DNA of 64,000 nt from Eriocheir sinensis (lineage: Eukaryota; Arthropoda; Malacostraca; Decapoda; Varunidae), in contig NW_026111770.1 of assembly GCF_024679095.1 (NCBI RefSeq), positions 278,001-342,000 of the forward strand, given 5' to 3'. The position numbers and the translations under genes were made by a program. The number at the start of each line of letters is the position of its first letter. Within the stretch, counting starts at the first letter, position 1. This document shows, piece after piece, positions 43,770 through 52,680 of the stretch. Under the pieces are notes generated by a model. The model was not told the DNA's origin, made no database searches, and was given only the letters and a program-made list of their open reading frames with translations.

Positions 43770-44724
43770 TGTAGGCGCCGTACTGCTTTCCCGGGTATTA
43801 AGGTGGTTGAAACTCCCAGACTGACTGAATTTGATTTTAATCAGTATGTCTTCACATCAGTCTTGGCGTAATCGTTTCTGCAAATTAACAATAAGTCTTA
43901 GACGTACGAAACTCAAATAAATTAGACCATGAATTCCTGCGTAATTCTCTTCAATACAAACAACTCTACCATGTCTTGGTCAGTGTTACGAAAAATAACG
44001 TATAACAGTTAACTCCGTTAGCCTTAACGATATATACATAGCGTTCCTGAGTAATCACTCTTCCTTACAAAGCACACATATGACATAAATTATCTCGTCA
44101 GCATACATAAAGCAACTAAACAGTACAACTATTAACATACCAAAACGTGTCCTTCTCCGAACTCAACAACAGTAGGCTCCTTCCACAGTTGGCTCGTCGC
44201 TGTCCAGCACACGGGTTCGATCCCCTTGGCTCTCGTGGCTCGTCTCCTTGCTTCTTGTGTCTCTTAGGGGACGAGCACACGTCTCGTCTCTGTCGGGGCT
44301 GGGTCTGTTCTGCCCTTCCAGTGCCTTTTCCCGCTCATTCCCGGCCTAGGGGCGGCGTGGGTATTGTAACGAATCCCACATGTTTGTTTGTGCTCTGAGG
44401 GTGAGGTCACAGTGCCACCTGACATGCGGTCAAGATACCTCACTTATGGTAAACATTATCACAAACTTATGCTATTGCTACACCTCACGGACGAAGCCAA
44501 CATACAACCCATACCTACCGTGATACATACTAAAGTTTGACGGCGATCGAGGTACAGAAGATACGGAAAAACGGGCGATCGTCTCTCTATCGAGGTTGGG
44601 GTGGCACTTGCTGGCTCAGGCCTATGGTCATAGGGAGGGTCGGCTTTGTGCTTTCTACTACCATCATCAGTGTTCTCTCTATTCCTCTCTTCGCCGTTAT
44701 ACAGTCAAACTGACTGCACTTACA
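43770..44724 (-). repeat. 3' LTR of the BEL/Pao element (955 bp)
   Basis: It matches the other LTR with, by my reading, two substitutions (near 43,867 and 44,281) and two 1-bp length differences (near 44,265 and 44,327). On the minus strand it runs TGTAAGTGCAG to GGCGCCTACA. It holds ATTAAA on the minus strand near 43,835-43,840, a possible poly(A) signal, and GTATAACGG near the U3 start, but I see no convincing TATA box with a start site. Frames within it look non-coding. Confidence 0.96.
44186..44224 (+). other. tRNA-like motif pair inside the LTR (antisense to the element)
   Basis: CAGTTGG (44,186-44,192, resembling a tRNA D-arm/A-box core) and GGTTCGATCCC (44,214-44,224, matching 10 of 11 bases of the B-box consensus) lie on the plus strand. 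Four of five T-stem pairs can form around the B box. Spacing between the motifs is about 12 nt shorter than in a tRNA, and no acceptor stem is visible. The pair is duplicated in the other LTR. It may be a captured SINE/tRNA remnant or chance. Confidence 0.3.
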
Positions 44725-44735
44725 CCCTCCCCTTT
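44725..44735 (-). other. Polypurine tract next to the 3' LTR
   Basis: On the minus strand AAAGGGGAGGG abuts the TGTAAG start of the 3' LTR. This is the expected primer site for plus-strand DNA synthesis. Between it and the pol stop (44,869) are about 130 bp with no ORF of note. Confidence 0.9.
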
Positions 44736-44868
44736 GAATCCTCTCAGGGGTTCAACAAAACATATTTTCCCAGTTACATGAGGTGTCACTAAATTTAAAC
44801 GGCGTACGAGATTCATAACCGATAACAATTCACACGAGCTTAAACGTTAGGCGATACATACGGAAATC

Positions 44869-46062
44869 TTAATCGCTATCGTTCTTGCATAAGAGAACAA
44901 ACTTTGACAGGGGCCTATCTACGAATGATTTCCCGCGCCTGACTGTAGCACTTCTTGCTAATCCGTCTCCTCCGATCTTCACTGCGCTGACCCTACCTAG
45001 GGGCCATTGACACCTTGGGGAGTTCTCCTCCACTAACAGTACTAGATCCCCGACTGTTAGATTCTTACAGGTAACCTGCCACTTTTGCCTTTCTTGCAAT
45101 GTTAACAGATACTCGTGTTTCCATCTTTTCCAAAACAAGTCTGCCAGGTACTGAATGTGGCGCCACCTTCTCTTACAATACATGTCCCGGCTGTTCGTGA
45201 GACCCGCGACGAAGGGACCATTCTTCATGACTAGGAGGTGGTTAGGGGTTAACGCCTCCGGATCTCTATGATCGCCGGGAACGTTAGTGAGCGGCCTACT
45301 ATTGATCACTGCTTCGACCTCGCACATCAGTGTATTCAGACTCTCATCGCTCAGCACCTGTTCCTTCATGGTGGCGTTCAGTACCTTCCGGACAGTTCTG
45401 ATCTGTCTCTCCCATATACCTCCATGATGAGATGCGTGTGGTGGGTTAAATACCCAGTTTATCCCTTTCAGAAGTAGCGCTTCACTGAGCGAGGCCTGAT
45501 TCCATTCCTTCATGGCCTCTCTTAGCTCCCTTTCGGCCCCCACGAAGTTCGTGCCCCGGTCGCAGCGTATGGATTTCACCTGTCCTCTCCTAGCTATGAA
45601 TCTTCTAAGGGCGTTTATGAAGGAGTCGGTCGACAATGACTCGGCGACTTCTATGTGTACAGCATGAATGGTCAGGCATATGAATATGATTCCGTAACGT
45701 TTTACTTCAGATCTCCCTCTTCTAGTGTAGAAGGGACCAAAACAGTCAACTCCCGAACAGGTAAAAGGAGGTTCGTTACAGGAGTCTGCTTCTTCTGGTA
45801 AATTAGCCATAAGCTGCTGCATAACTGGGGCTTGATATCTACGACACTTGACGCATTTGCTCACCACTCTTCTGACGGCAGCGTTTCCTTTGACAATCCA
45901 GTATTTCTCCCTGAGGGAACTAAGTACGTGTTCTCTTCCCTGATGCCCTACCTTCTCATGGCAGTTCCTTATAATCAAGTTGGTGATATGGTGTTTCCCT
46001 GGGAGGATGATCGGGTGTTTGGCTTCCCAGCTCAACGAGGTTTCTGACAACCGTCCTCCGAC
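44869..46062 (-). pseudogene. pol: BEL/Pao pol, integrase part (in frame after an internal TGA)
   Basis: 397 codons, in the same frame as the upstream pol segment but separated from it by the TGA at 46,065-46,063. There is no suitable ATG at its beginning, so it is the 3' part of pol and not its own gene. From 46,050: an HHCC zinc-binding region (CHEKVGHQG, then CVKC, residues about 20-70), then the DDE core with D102 (SGVDCFGPF, about 45,747), D164 (RCDRGTNF, about 45,561) and E214 (GGIWERQ, about 45,411). The C-terminal tail (VGDLVLLV, PLGRV, RPLSKFVLL, about residues 295-390) is DUF5641-like, as usual in BEL/Pao. The protein would process cDNA ends and join them to target DNA; a 5-bp staggered cut fits the TGCAC duplication. 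All catalytic residues are present. Confidence 0.93.
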
Positions 46063-48969
46063 TCATAGCGTCTCGTCATGGAGCATGGGGCTTAGTTTGC
46101 GGGTCGCGCTACTCTTCTTAACGTTCTCCCTCTTGCTCAGTGATAAGACTTCTTCGGGGAAGACACTCCTCTGTACTACCTGAATAATGGCCCCTTCTGC
46201 CTTGTCTAGCTCCTCTACAGTGATAGTTCTTGGAAGGATCAGGTTCCCCCTTTTCTTTGTTCTGCTCAACAAGTTAGCCTTGACTCGCAATATCCATGCA
46301 ACTGCCTTTCTGAGTTTATGCCAACTCGAGTAACACTGCAGCAGCTTTTGGAGGGGATCGTCCACTTGACTACAGTTACTCGCTCCCACAAAACCCTTGA
46401 TTTCCAACCCTTCTTCTCTCATGACCGGCGGCTCCTCAGGCCATCCGCTTTCATCAGTACATAGGAATGCCGGTCCCTTTATCCAGCGTTCACTCTGAAT
46501 TCCCCTAGAAGCATCGTCCGCAGGATTGATCTCCGAGTTGACATACCTCCATTGATCCTGTTGCGAGCCGTCGCGTATCATTGACAAGCGGTTGGCTACG
46601 AACGTATGGAAGCGTGCGTTGTCGTTTCTTATATATCTGAGCACGGTCGTGCTGTCGGTCCAAAAAACTGTGCTCTCTATAGGGATCTCTATCGCACTAC
46701 TGATCATGTGGTTAACCCTCACGGCCGCTACGGCTGCTATTAATTCTAGTCGAGGTATGGTGACGGCCTTTAGCGGAGCGACGTGAGCCTTGCCGAACAA
46801 GAATGAGCAGTGAACCTTGTCCTCGTTGTTACGAAGTCTCAGGTAAGTACAAGTCCCGTACCCTCTTTCACTGGCATCTGAGAAGTGATGTACTTGACAG
46901 CCGACTACCTCCCCAAACCCACTTGGTTTTATGCATCTATCTAGTTGTACTCTGTCTAGGCCTGTCATGGATTGTTTCCAATTATTCCAAGCGAGTTGAT
47001 AGGCTGCAGGGATCGTTTCGTCCCAACCTAGGTTCAACCTGCACAAATCCTGCATGATTAATCTCCCTTGCAGGGTGAAAGGTGATACTATGCCTAGGGG
47101 GTCGTACATAGCTCCAATGGTTGACAGAATCCCTCTTCTGGTCAACGGCTTGTCTTTGTCGTGAACGGACACTGTGAGACTATCTAATTCGATATTCCAG
47201 CATGTCCCCAAAGCTCTTTCCGAGGGCAGGGAGTCACGGTGGAGGTCTAGTTCCTTAACCTTCTTTCCGCGATCCTCTACGGGCAGGGATGCCAACAGGT
47301 CTCTGCTATTGCTGACAAACTTTGCAAGTTCAAAGCCGCCCTTTGAGCACACTCCTTGGACTTCGTGTGCTAATTTGACTAGTTCCTCCTCTGTGTCGGC
47401 AGACTTCAAACAGTCGTCCACGTAGAAGTTATGTAGGATAGTCCCTTGTGCTTCTAAGGAATGCTGACCATCGTGATCTGTTACCGTCCTGCGGAGGGCG
47501 TAATTCGCACAACTAGGGGATGACTTGGCTCCGAATGGGTGGACTGTCATGCGGTACTCTCGCAGCTCCCCGTGAACGTTTCCGTCCTTCCACCATAGGA
47601 ACCTCAGGTAGTCTCGGTCCTTCTCGGGCACTAAGACCTGGTAGAACATGGATTTTATATCGGCCATGTAGGCGAAGGGGTACTGACGAAACTTGATCAG
47701 TACCTCTACCAGCGGGTTAGTCAGGTCGGGGCCCTGTAAGAGCACGTCATTGAGTGAAGTGCCCTGATACTTTGCCGCACAGTCAAACACTACCCGCAGT
47801 TGGTCTGTTTTCTGGTGATGGTACACTCCGTGGTGAGGGATATACCACGCTTTCGGTTCACCCAGTTGCATCGCTGGTACTTCTTCAGCGTATTCCATTT
47901 GAATTATGTTTGACATGAACTCACAGTAATCTTTATGAAATCTTTCATCTCTCTCTAGTCTTTTCCTTAAGCCCTCGAGTCTCTTCACTACAGATTTCCT
48001 GTTATGGGGCAGCATGGGGCTCTGGTCCTTGAAAGGCATACCTATCTCGTAGTGCCCAACGTCCGTCAGTCGGCAACTCTCCTCGACCTTCGCCATCCAG
48101 CATCTGTCTTCCTCGGACGGGCCCTTCTTAGTGGAATTCACGTCTATGAACTCCTGGTTGTAAATGTTTATCAGAAGATGGTCCAAAGTGACGTCTTCGA
48201 TATTCACGCGGTTAACTCTCACGTACTTAACCGCGTTACCCATTGAGGGTCCGAAGACTACCCATCCCAGCCTAGTTCTGGTAGCAAAGGGTCCCCCTTC
48301 CGTGGTGCTAGGTATTACTTCCATGGGCTCTAGGGCTTGTGGCACGTTTATACCAAGCAATAGACCGATGTCGACTTCTAGTTCCGGGAGGTTAATTGAC
48401 CGCAGATGAGCCCAGTCTTCCAGGTCCTCGTGTCTGATAATGTTTTCCCTGGAGACCGGAATTTTGTCCACGGTGTACATGGGTGGGAGCGACACGAAGT
48501 TGTTCTCGTTTAGGTCACAGATCTCTATCCCCGATACTATTTCACTGTCCAGCATTATATCGTCAGCTTGCATAGTGGACAGGCGTATTTGCGTTGGCCT
48601 CACGTCCCTATGGGTTAGCTTTCCTAGTAAGTCCCTAGTGCAGAACGTGGCTGTGCTACCGTTGTCAATAAAAGCGTGAGTGGGTATCAAGTCGCCGTTG
48701 GCGCACCGTACCTTTACGGGGATAATTGACAACTTGTCAGGCCAGTCGCTTCGGTTCGCTCTCCCCGTGTTCACCCGCACCTGTTTAGCCTGATCGTTAT
48801 GTTCGGTCTGTTTGTTGCTCTCACTCGGGGTTGAGACGTCGTTCTCGTTGGTTTGTGTCACCTTCCCTTCATCCGAGGTTTCCCTGTGCAAGACGGTGGG
48901 GTGTCTACCCTTACATATCCTACAGAACCTTCTTCCTCTGCAGTCTCTGGCTGAGTGCCCCCCACGCAT
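46063..48969 (-). CDS. pol: BEL/Pao pol: zinc knuckle end, protease, RT, RNase H
   Basis: A 968-codon open frame. The first residues are the end of a CCHC knuckle (MRGGHSARDC), followed by CRICKGRHPTVLH, a second CCHH-like knuckle. Aspartic protease: AFIDNGSTATF, residues about 85-200, with a DNGS active site at 102-105 in place of the commoner D(T/S)G. A DUF1758-type flank contains LGWVVFGP (234-241). RT: about 370-560, with YMADIKSMF (D436) and YVDD at 516-519. RNase H: FSDAS (D698), RLEL (E742), FWTDST (D772) and NPADDASRG. It then enters the integrase N-terminal linker and stops at a TGA (46,065-46,063) where the family continues. The initial ATG is probably not a natural start: upstream, in the same frame, is another TGA and then a frame offset to gag. 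The enzyme would copy the element RNA in the particle; as it stands integrase is cut off. Confidence 0.94.
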   Translation of the reverse strand: MRGGHSARDCRGRRFCRICKGRHPTVLHRETSDEGKVTQTNENDVSTPSESNKQTEHNDQAKQVRVNTGRANRSDWPDKLSIIPVKVRCANGDLIPTHAFIDNGSTATFCTRDLLGKLTHRDVRPTQIRLSTMQADDIMLDSEIVSGIEICDLNENNFVSLPPMYTVDKIPVSRENIIRHEDLEDWAHLRSINLPELEVDIGLLLGINVPQALEPMEVIPSTTEGGPFATRTRLGWVVFGPSMGNAVKYVRVNRVNIEDVTLDHLLINIYNQEFIDVNSTKKGPSEEDRCWMAKVEESCRLTDVGHYEIGMPFKDQSPMLPHNRKSVVKRLEGLRKRLERDERFHKDYCEFMSNIIQMEYAEEVPAMQLGEPKAWYIPHHGVYHHQKTDQLRVVFDCAAKYQGTSLNDVLLQGPDLTNPLVEVLIKFRQYPFAYMADIKSMFYQVLVPEKDRDYLRFLWWKDGNVHGELREYRMTVHPFGAKSSPSCANYALRRTVTDHDGQHSLEAQGTILHNFYVDDCLKSADTEEELVKLAHEVQGVCSKGGFELAKFVSNSRDLLASLPVEDRGKKVKELDLHRDSLPSERALGTCWNIELDSLTVSVHDKDKPLTRRGILSTIGAMYDPLGIVSPFTLQGRLIMQDLCRLNLGWDETIPAAYQLAWNNWKQSMTGLDRVQLDRCIKPSGFGEVVGCQVHHFSDASERGYGTCTYLRLRNNEDKVHCSFLFGKAHVAPLKAVTIPRLELIAAVAAVRVNHMISSAIEIPIESTVFWTDSTTVLRYIRNDNARFHTFVANRLSMIRDGSQQDQWRYVNSEINPADDASRGIQSERWIKGPAFLCTDESGWPEEPPVMREEGLEIKGFVGASNCSQVDDPLQKLLQCYSSWHKLRKAVAWILRVKANLLSRTKKRGNLILPRTITVEELDKAEGAIIQVVQRSVFPEEVLSLSKRENVKKSSATRKLSPMLHDETL

Positions 48970-48994
48970 TCATCCGAAGCATAAGGACCTTTGC

Positions 48995-50758
48995 CTAACG
49001 TAATCCATGCGTTCCCTTTCGGGTTTTGCTCAAATTCTCGCACTCACTTACGTAGTGACCCTTCTCGCAGAAGATGCAATTTGGCGTGGCACTTGCCGGC
49101 TGTCGCTGCTCTTCTTGTCCGATGACAGAGTTGATCTTGACCTTCGCCCTGGTCTCGTCATATCTTTGGGGTTTACCTTCCCATGCTCTCTTGGTTCGTT
49201 CCATAATTTCTCTGCCGAAGACGGGGTCACTTATCTTTTGTGCTTCATCTCTAACAAAGTCCACTACGTCCCCAAAGGCAGCCTGTTTTGATTCCTTCCG
49301 TCTGATTTGGGCGGCTCTGTTCCGCCATCTTTCTTGTAAGGGAAAGGGCAACCTAGTCAGAACCCTCCTCAAGGTCTCCTCCCGTTCAATCTCTAGGGAC
49401 CCTCGCATTCCACTCAGAAGTATATTACGACATGCATCCAGCTCGATGGAGAACAACTCCAGGTCTTCAGCGTCGCCGTCCTTTATCTCAGGCCGGTTAG
49501 TTACTTTCTTTATGCTCTCTCTCACTATCGTCTCTTCCCTGCCGAATCTTTCTTCCAGTCTACTTAGTGCCGTCTTGTACCCTGTTTCTTCTGGCAAGTG
49601 TTTACAGTTCCTCACTATCTTTTTGGCGAGCCCTGACGTGTACTTATCCAGATACCTGAGCTTCTCTTTGTTACTCGTGATCTTGTCATTGATCACTCCA
49701 TGAAAGGCTTCGATGAAACCTGGGTACTCATAGGAGTCCCCATCGAATACGGGTATCTCCTCTCTAGGCATTAATCCCTTTAAGTTACTAATTATCAAGT
49801 TGTGCGTCAGTTGTTCGTCTCTCACTCTAGTGGACGCCAGGGAGGTGCGATCTTCCTGCGTAGCTAACACGGCCTGACGACGGTCCGCACCTTGTGAGTC
49901 GATGTCCGCGCGACTAGATGGGCCTGTCGGGGGAGCGGTTCCCGTATCTTCTTCAGACGCTTTTGGCGAAACTACTTCGCTATTTTCCTGAACAACTAAC
50001 TTGGCTTGACGACGGTCGGTGCCTGAAGGGTTCGTGGTCTGGCTACTAGGGGTTCCTGTATGGGATGCAGTTACCGTATATTCTATCGGTATTCTTGGCT
50101 GGAAAACCTCGGCGCCGGCGTTAAGTTCTCGCAACTCAACAGCTGGTCGTGACGCTCTGCTCACCACGCTCGGCGTTCCTTCACCCCTACACGACACTCC
50201 TCTTGTGCTCATGACTTCAGCACGGAATCGTAGTTTCTCTTCCTCTAGCTTCAATCTCTCTCCTCTCGTTTCTAACTTTAATGCCTCTTCTCTCATTTCT
50301 AACTTTAATGCCTCTTCTTTCAACTTTAGTCTCTCTTCTCTCATCTCTAACTGATAGTCCCGATAGTCAGCTCGGGACACTACGCTGTCTCTCTCTTCCT
50401 TATTATGGCCTGAACGTCCACTCAGGTTACTCATTCTCGAATTGCGGGAGACGATTGATCTCCGCGACACCTGCGACACACTGTCTTCTGGATTCACGGT
50501 ATCGTCTACATCCCCGCTCTCTTGCTTATCAGGGACAGGACGTCCACTCATCTTACTCATTCTCGATTTGCGAGAGACGATCGATCTCTGCGACACCTGC
50601 GAAACACTGTCTTCTGGATTCGCTGTATCGTCTACATCCTTGTTCGTTCTCGTCGCGGCTTCCTTGAGTCTCTGGCGCAAGACACTCTTATTCCCTCTAC
50701 TGCTAAGGCCCCTCTTACTCAGTTCCTCCCTCAACCCTTCTACTGACAAATCCTCCAT
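48995..50758 (-). CDS. gag: BEL/Pao Gag with N-terminal SAP-like motif
   Basis: 587 codons from the ATG at 50,758, which lies in GCCGCCATGG, an excellent Kozak context (the frame extends a few codons upstream without an ATG). Residues about 4-34 (LSVEGLREELSKRG and following) match the helix-turn-helix pattern of a SAP nucleic-acid-binding domain. Residues 41-82 and 83-124 are a 42-residue Ser/Arg-rich tandem duplication. Residues 135-179 are a charged coiled coil with 7-residue repeats (EEALKLEMR). Residues about 322-512 are the DUF1759-type Gag core. Residues 561-573 are a zinc knuckle CIFCEKGHYVSEC (CX2CX3HX4C). Gag would assemble particles and bind element RNA. The frame ends at TAG (48,997) soon after the knuckle. 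The natural continuation appears to lie in the +1 frame, so the C-terminus may be a frameshift product and not the original end. Confidence 0.93.
   Translation of the reverse strand: MEDLSVEGLREELSKRGLSSRGNKSVLRQRLKEAATRTNKDVDDTANPEDSVSQVSQRSIVSRKSRMSKMSGRPVPDKQESGDVDDTVNPEDSVSQVSRRSIVSRNSRMSNLSGRSGHNKEERDSVVSRADYRDYQLEMREERLKLKEEALKLEMREEALKLETRGERLKLEEEKLRFRAEVMSTRGVSCRGEGTPSVVSRASRPAVELRELNAGAEVFQPRIPIEYTVTASHTGTPSSQTTNPSGTDRRQAKLVVQENSEVVSPKASEEDTGTAPPTGPSSRADIDSQGADRRQAVLATQEDRTSLASTRVRDEQLTHNLIISNLKGLMPREEIPVFDGDSYEYPGFIEAFHGVINDKITSNKEKLRYLDKYTSGLAKKIVRNCKHLPEETGYKTALSRLEERFGREETIVRESIKKVTNRPEIKDGDAEDLELFSIELDACRNILLSGMRGSLEIEREETLRRVLTRLPFPLQERWRNRAAQIRRKESKQAAFGDVVDFVRDEAQKISDPVFGREIMERTKRAWEGKPQRYDETRAKVKINSVIGQEEQRQPASATPNCIFCEKGHYVSECENLSKTRKGTHGLR
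50387..50638 (-). repeat. 126-bp tandem duplication within gag
   Basis: 50,638-50,513 and 50,512-50,387 each encode DVDDT(A/V)NPEDSVSQVS and a following IVSR(K/N)SRMS. The period is 126 bp (42 codons), so the frame is kept. The copies differ at several codons. Confidence 0.9.
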
Positions 50759-50977
50759 GGCGGCCAAAGCAGCTAAATAATTGGAATACTCTTACTTGAG
50801 AAACAAGACCTTGGTTGTGCTGGGGCGTCTGAGCTGTTCTGTGACCTTGACGGGTGGCTGGTTGGCGTGGTGGCACCAGCCAAGGTAGGCGAGCGGGGCT
50901 GTGAGTGTCCGCTCTCTGGGAATCCTGGGACGGGCGGGTCTTGCTCTCGCCTCCGTTCCTTAGAAGTGTTTTGAAAC
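50759..50977 (-). other. 5' leader between 5' LTR and gag; no canonical primer site
   Basis: 219 bp on the minus strand beginning GTTTCAAAACACTTC directly after the LTR. A primer binding site complementary to a tRNA 3' end would normally start with TGG within a few bases, and none is seen. The end of the LTR is firm because the same end carries the target duplication at 43,770. Confidence 0.7.
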
Positions 50978-52159
50978 TGTAGGCGCCGTACTGCTTTCCC
51001 GGGTATTAAGGTGGTTGAAACTCCCAGACTGACTGAATTTGATTTTAATCAGTATGTCTTCACATCAGTCTTGGTGTAATCGTTTCTGCAAATTAACAAT
51101 AAGTCTTAGACGTACGAAACTCAAATAAATTAGACCATGAATTCCTGCGTAATTCTCTTCAATACAAACAACTCTACCATGTCTTGGTCAGTGTTACGAA
51201 AAATAACGTATAACAGTTAACTCCGTTAGCCTTAACGATATATACATAGCGTTCCTGAGTAATCACTCTTCCTTACAAAGCACACATATGACATAAATTA
51301 TCTCGTCAGCATACATAAAGCAACTAAACAGTACAACTATTAACATACCAAAACGTGTCCTTCTCCGAACTCAACAACAGTAGGCTCCTTCCACAGTTGG
51401 CTCGTCGCTGTCCAGCACACGGGTTCGATCCCCTTGGCTCTCGTGGCTCGTCTCCTTGCTTCTTGTGTCTCTAGGGGACGAGCACACTTCTCGTCTCTGT
51501 CGGGGCTGGGTCTGTTCTGCCCTTCCAGTGCCTTTCCCGCTCATTCCCGGCCTAGGGGCGGCGTGGGTATTGTAACGAATCCCACATGTTTGTTTGTGCT
51601 CTGAGGGTGAGGTCACAGTGCCACCTGACATGCGGTCAAGATACCTCACTTATGGTAAACATTATCACAAACTTATGCTATTGCTACACCTCACGGACGA
51701 AGCCAACATACAACCCATACCTACCGTGATACATACTAAAGTTTGACGGCGATCGAGGTACAGAAGATACGGAAAAACGGGCGATCGTCTCTCTATCGAG
51801 GTTGGGGTGGCACTTGCTGGCTCAGGCCTATGGTCATAGGGAGGGTCGGCTTTTAGTATATACTGTTATGTAATTTCGTGAAATTTTTTTGTAGATTTTT
51901 CGGAATCGGTTTCATTTCCTTAAGTATGTGTTACTAGTTGTAAAAAATGATGTTGGCATTTTTTTGAAGGCCATCTTGGATATTTGGCGGTCATGTTTAA
52001 TTTTGAAGGAAAAATGGCTGCAAACTATAAACGGTCGATAGGAAGAAGTACTGCGAAATTAAGATAAATGTTATTATATGAACTAATCTTACTGTTATAA
52101 ACTTTCAGTATGAATAAAACCCATATTTACACCTTTATCTGCTTTATAGTGGTCAAATG

Positions 52160-52341
52160 GATGTTTTTTCGTGCTATTTCCTTTTCTGTATCTTCAACAT
52201 CATCCTCATACATCGCCAACGCCTTTCCCAACGTCCTCCAGCTTCCGTTTGATGTTTGATGTCTGATGTTTTCTCTTGCTGTTTCCTTTTCTGCATCTTC
52301 AACATCATCTTCATGCATCGCCAACGCCTCTCCGAACACCC
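52160..52341 (-). repeat. Two 105-bp-period direct repeats inside the TIR element
   Basis: 52,160-52,236 and 52,265-52,341 are similar (CTTCAACATCATC, CATCGCCAACGCCT). On the minus strand they keep one open frame of 70 codons containing two units with EALAM(H/Y)EDDVED or close variants, each followed by EK and AR(E/K)NI. The period is 35 codons. There is no ATG before the first unit. It may be a captured exon or part of a former ORF. I do not recognise it. Confidence 0.7.
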
Positions 52342-52460
52342 TTCATCCCTCTGTCTGGTGTTAGTGTACCCCAGCCTGCCCCGGTAAATGCTCTAATATC
52401 ACCTCTCCACTGGGTTCTCTGTCTGACCTAACTTATATGTATACTGGGTTGTCACTCTGT

Positions 52461-52680
52461 TACTTTGGTTGTCATCTAAATATTCCTGTATCCTGTTTGA
52501 GTCACAGCAGGAAGGTTAGAGTCATATAGGAAGAAGTTTGAGTGATGTCTATGAAGCTTTGAGTCGTGGCAAAGAAGTATGGAGTCGTGTATTCCAAGTT
52601 TCCGTGTCATTTTTTTTTTTTTCCGTGTTATTTTGGTTGTCATCTAAGTATTCATGTTTTCTGTTTGAGTCAGGAAAGCT
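52461..52680 (+). repeat. Dispersed ~50-bp direct repeat inside the TIR element
   Basis: TTGGTTGTCATCTAAATATT (from about 52,463) and TTGGTTGTCATCTAAGTATT (from about 52,632) both continue, with a few changes, to CTGTTTGAGTCA. A T12 run separates them. The rest of the element (52,690-53,100) is AT-rich and I see nothing coding in it. Confidence 0.75.

Noticed and set aside
44147..44398. Plus-strand frame in the LTR, and the minus-strand 92-codon frame at 51,371-51,649
   Set aside because: Low-complexity, no recognisable domain, and the same DNA is LTR non-coding sequence on the other copy, where small indels break the frame.
44725..44868. A possible envelope or accessory gene downstream of integrase
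   Set aside because: Only about 140 bp lie between the pol stop and the 3' LTR, and they contain the polypurine tract and no ORF.
44869..46050. Integrase as a separate gene with its own start at 46,050
   Set aside because: The codon at 46,050 is TTG, the frame is continuous with upstream pol apart from one TGA, and BEL/Pao integrase is part of the pol polyprotein.
50759..50767. Gag start three codons upstream at 50,767
   Set aside because: That codon is TTG. The ATG at 50,758 lies in GCCGCCATGG and is the natural eukaryotic start.
46592..50780. Plus-strand frames of 60-209 codons across the BEL body
   Set aside because: Antisense shadows of gag and pol, whose domains and catalytic residues are on the minus strand.
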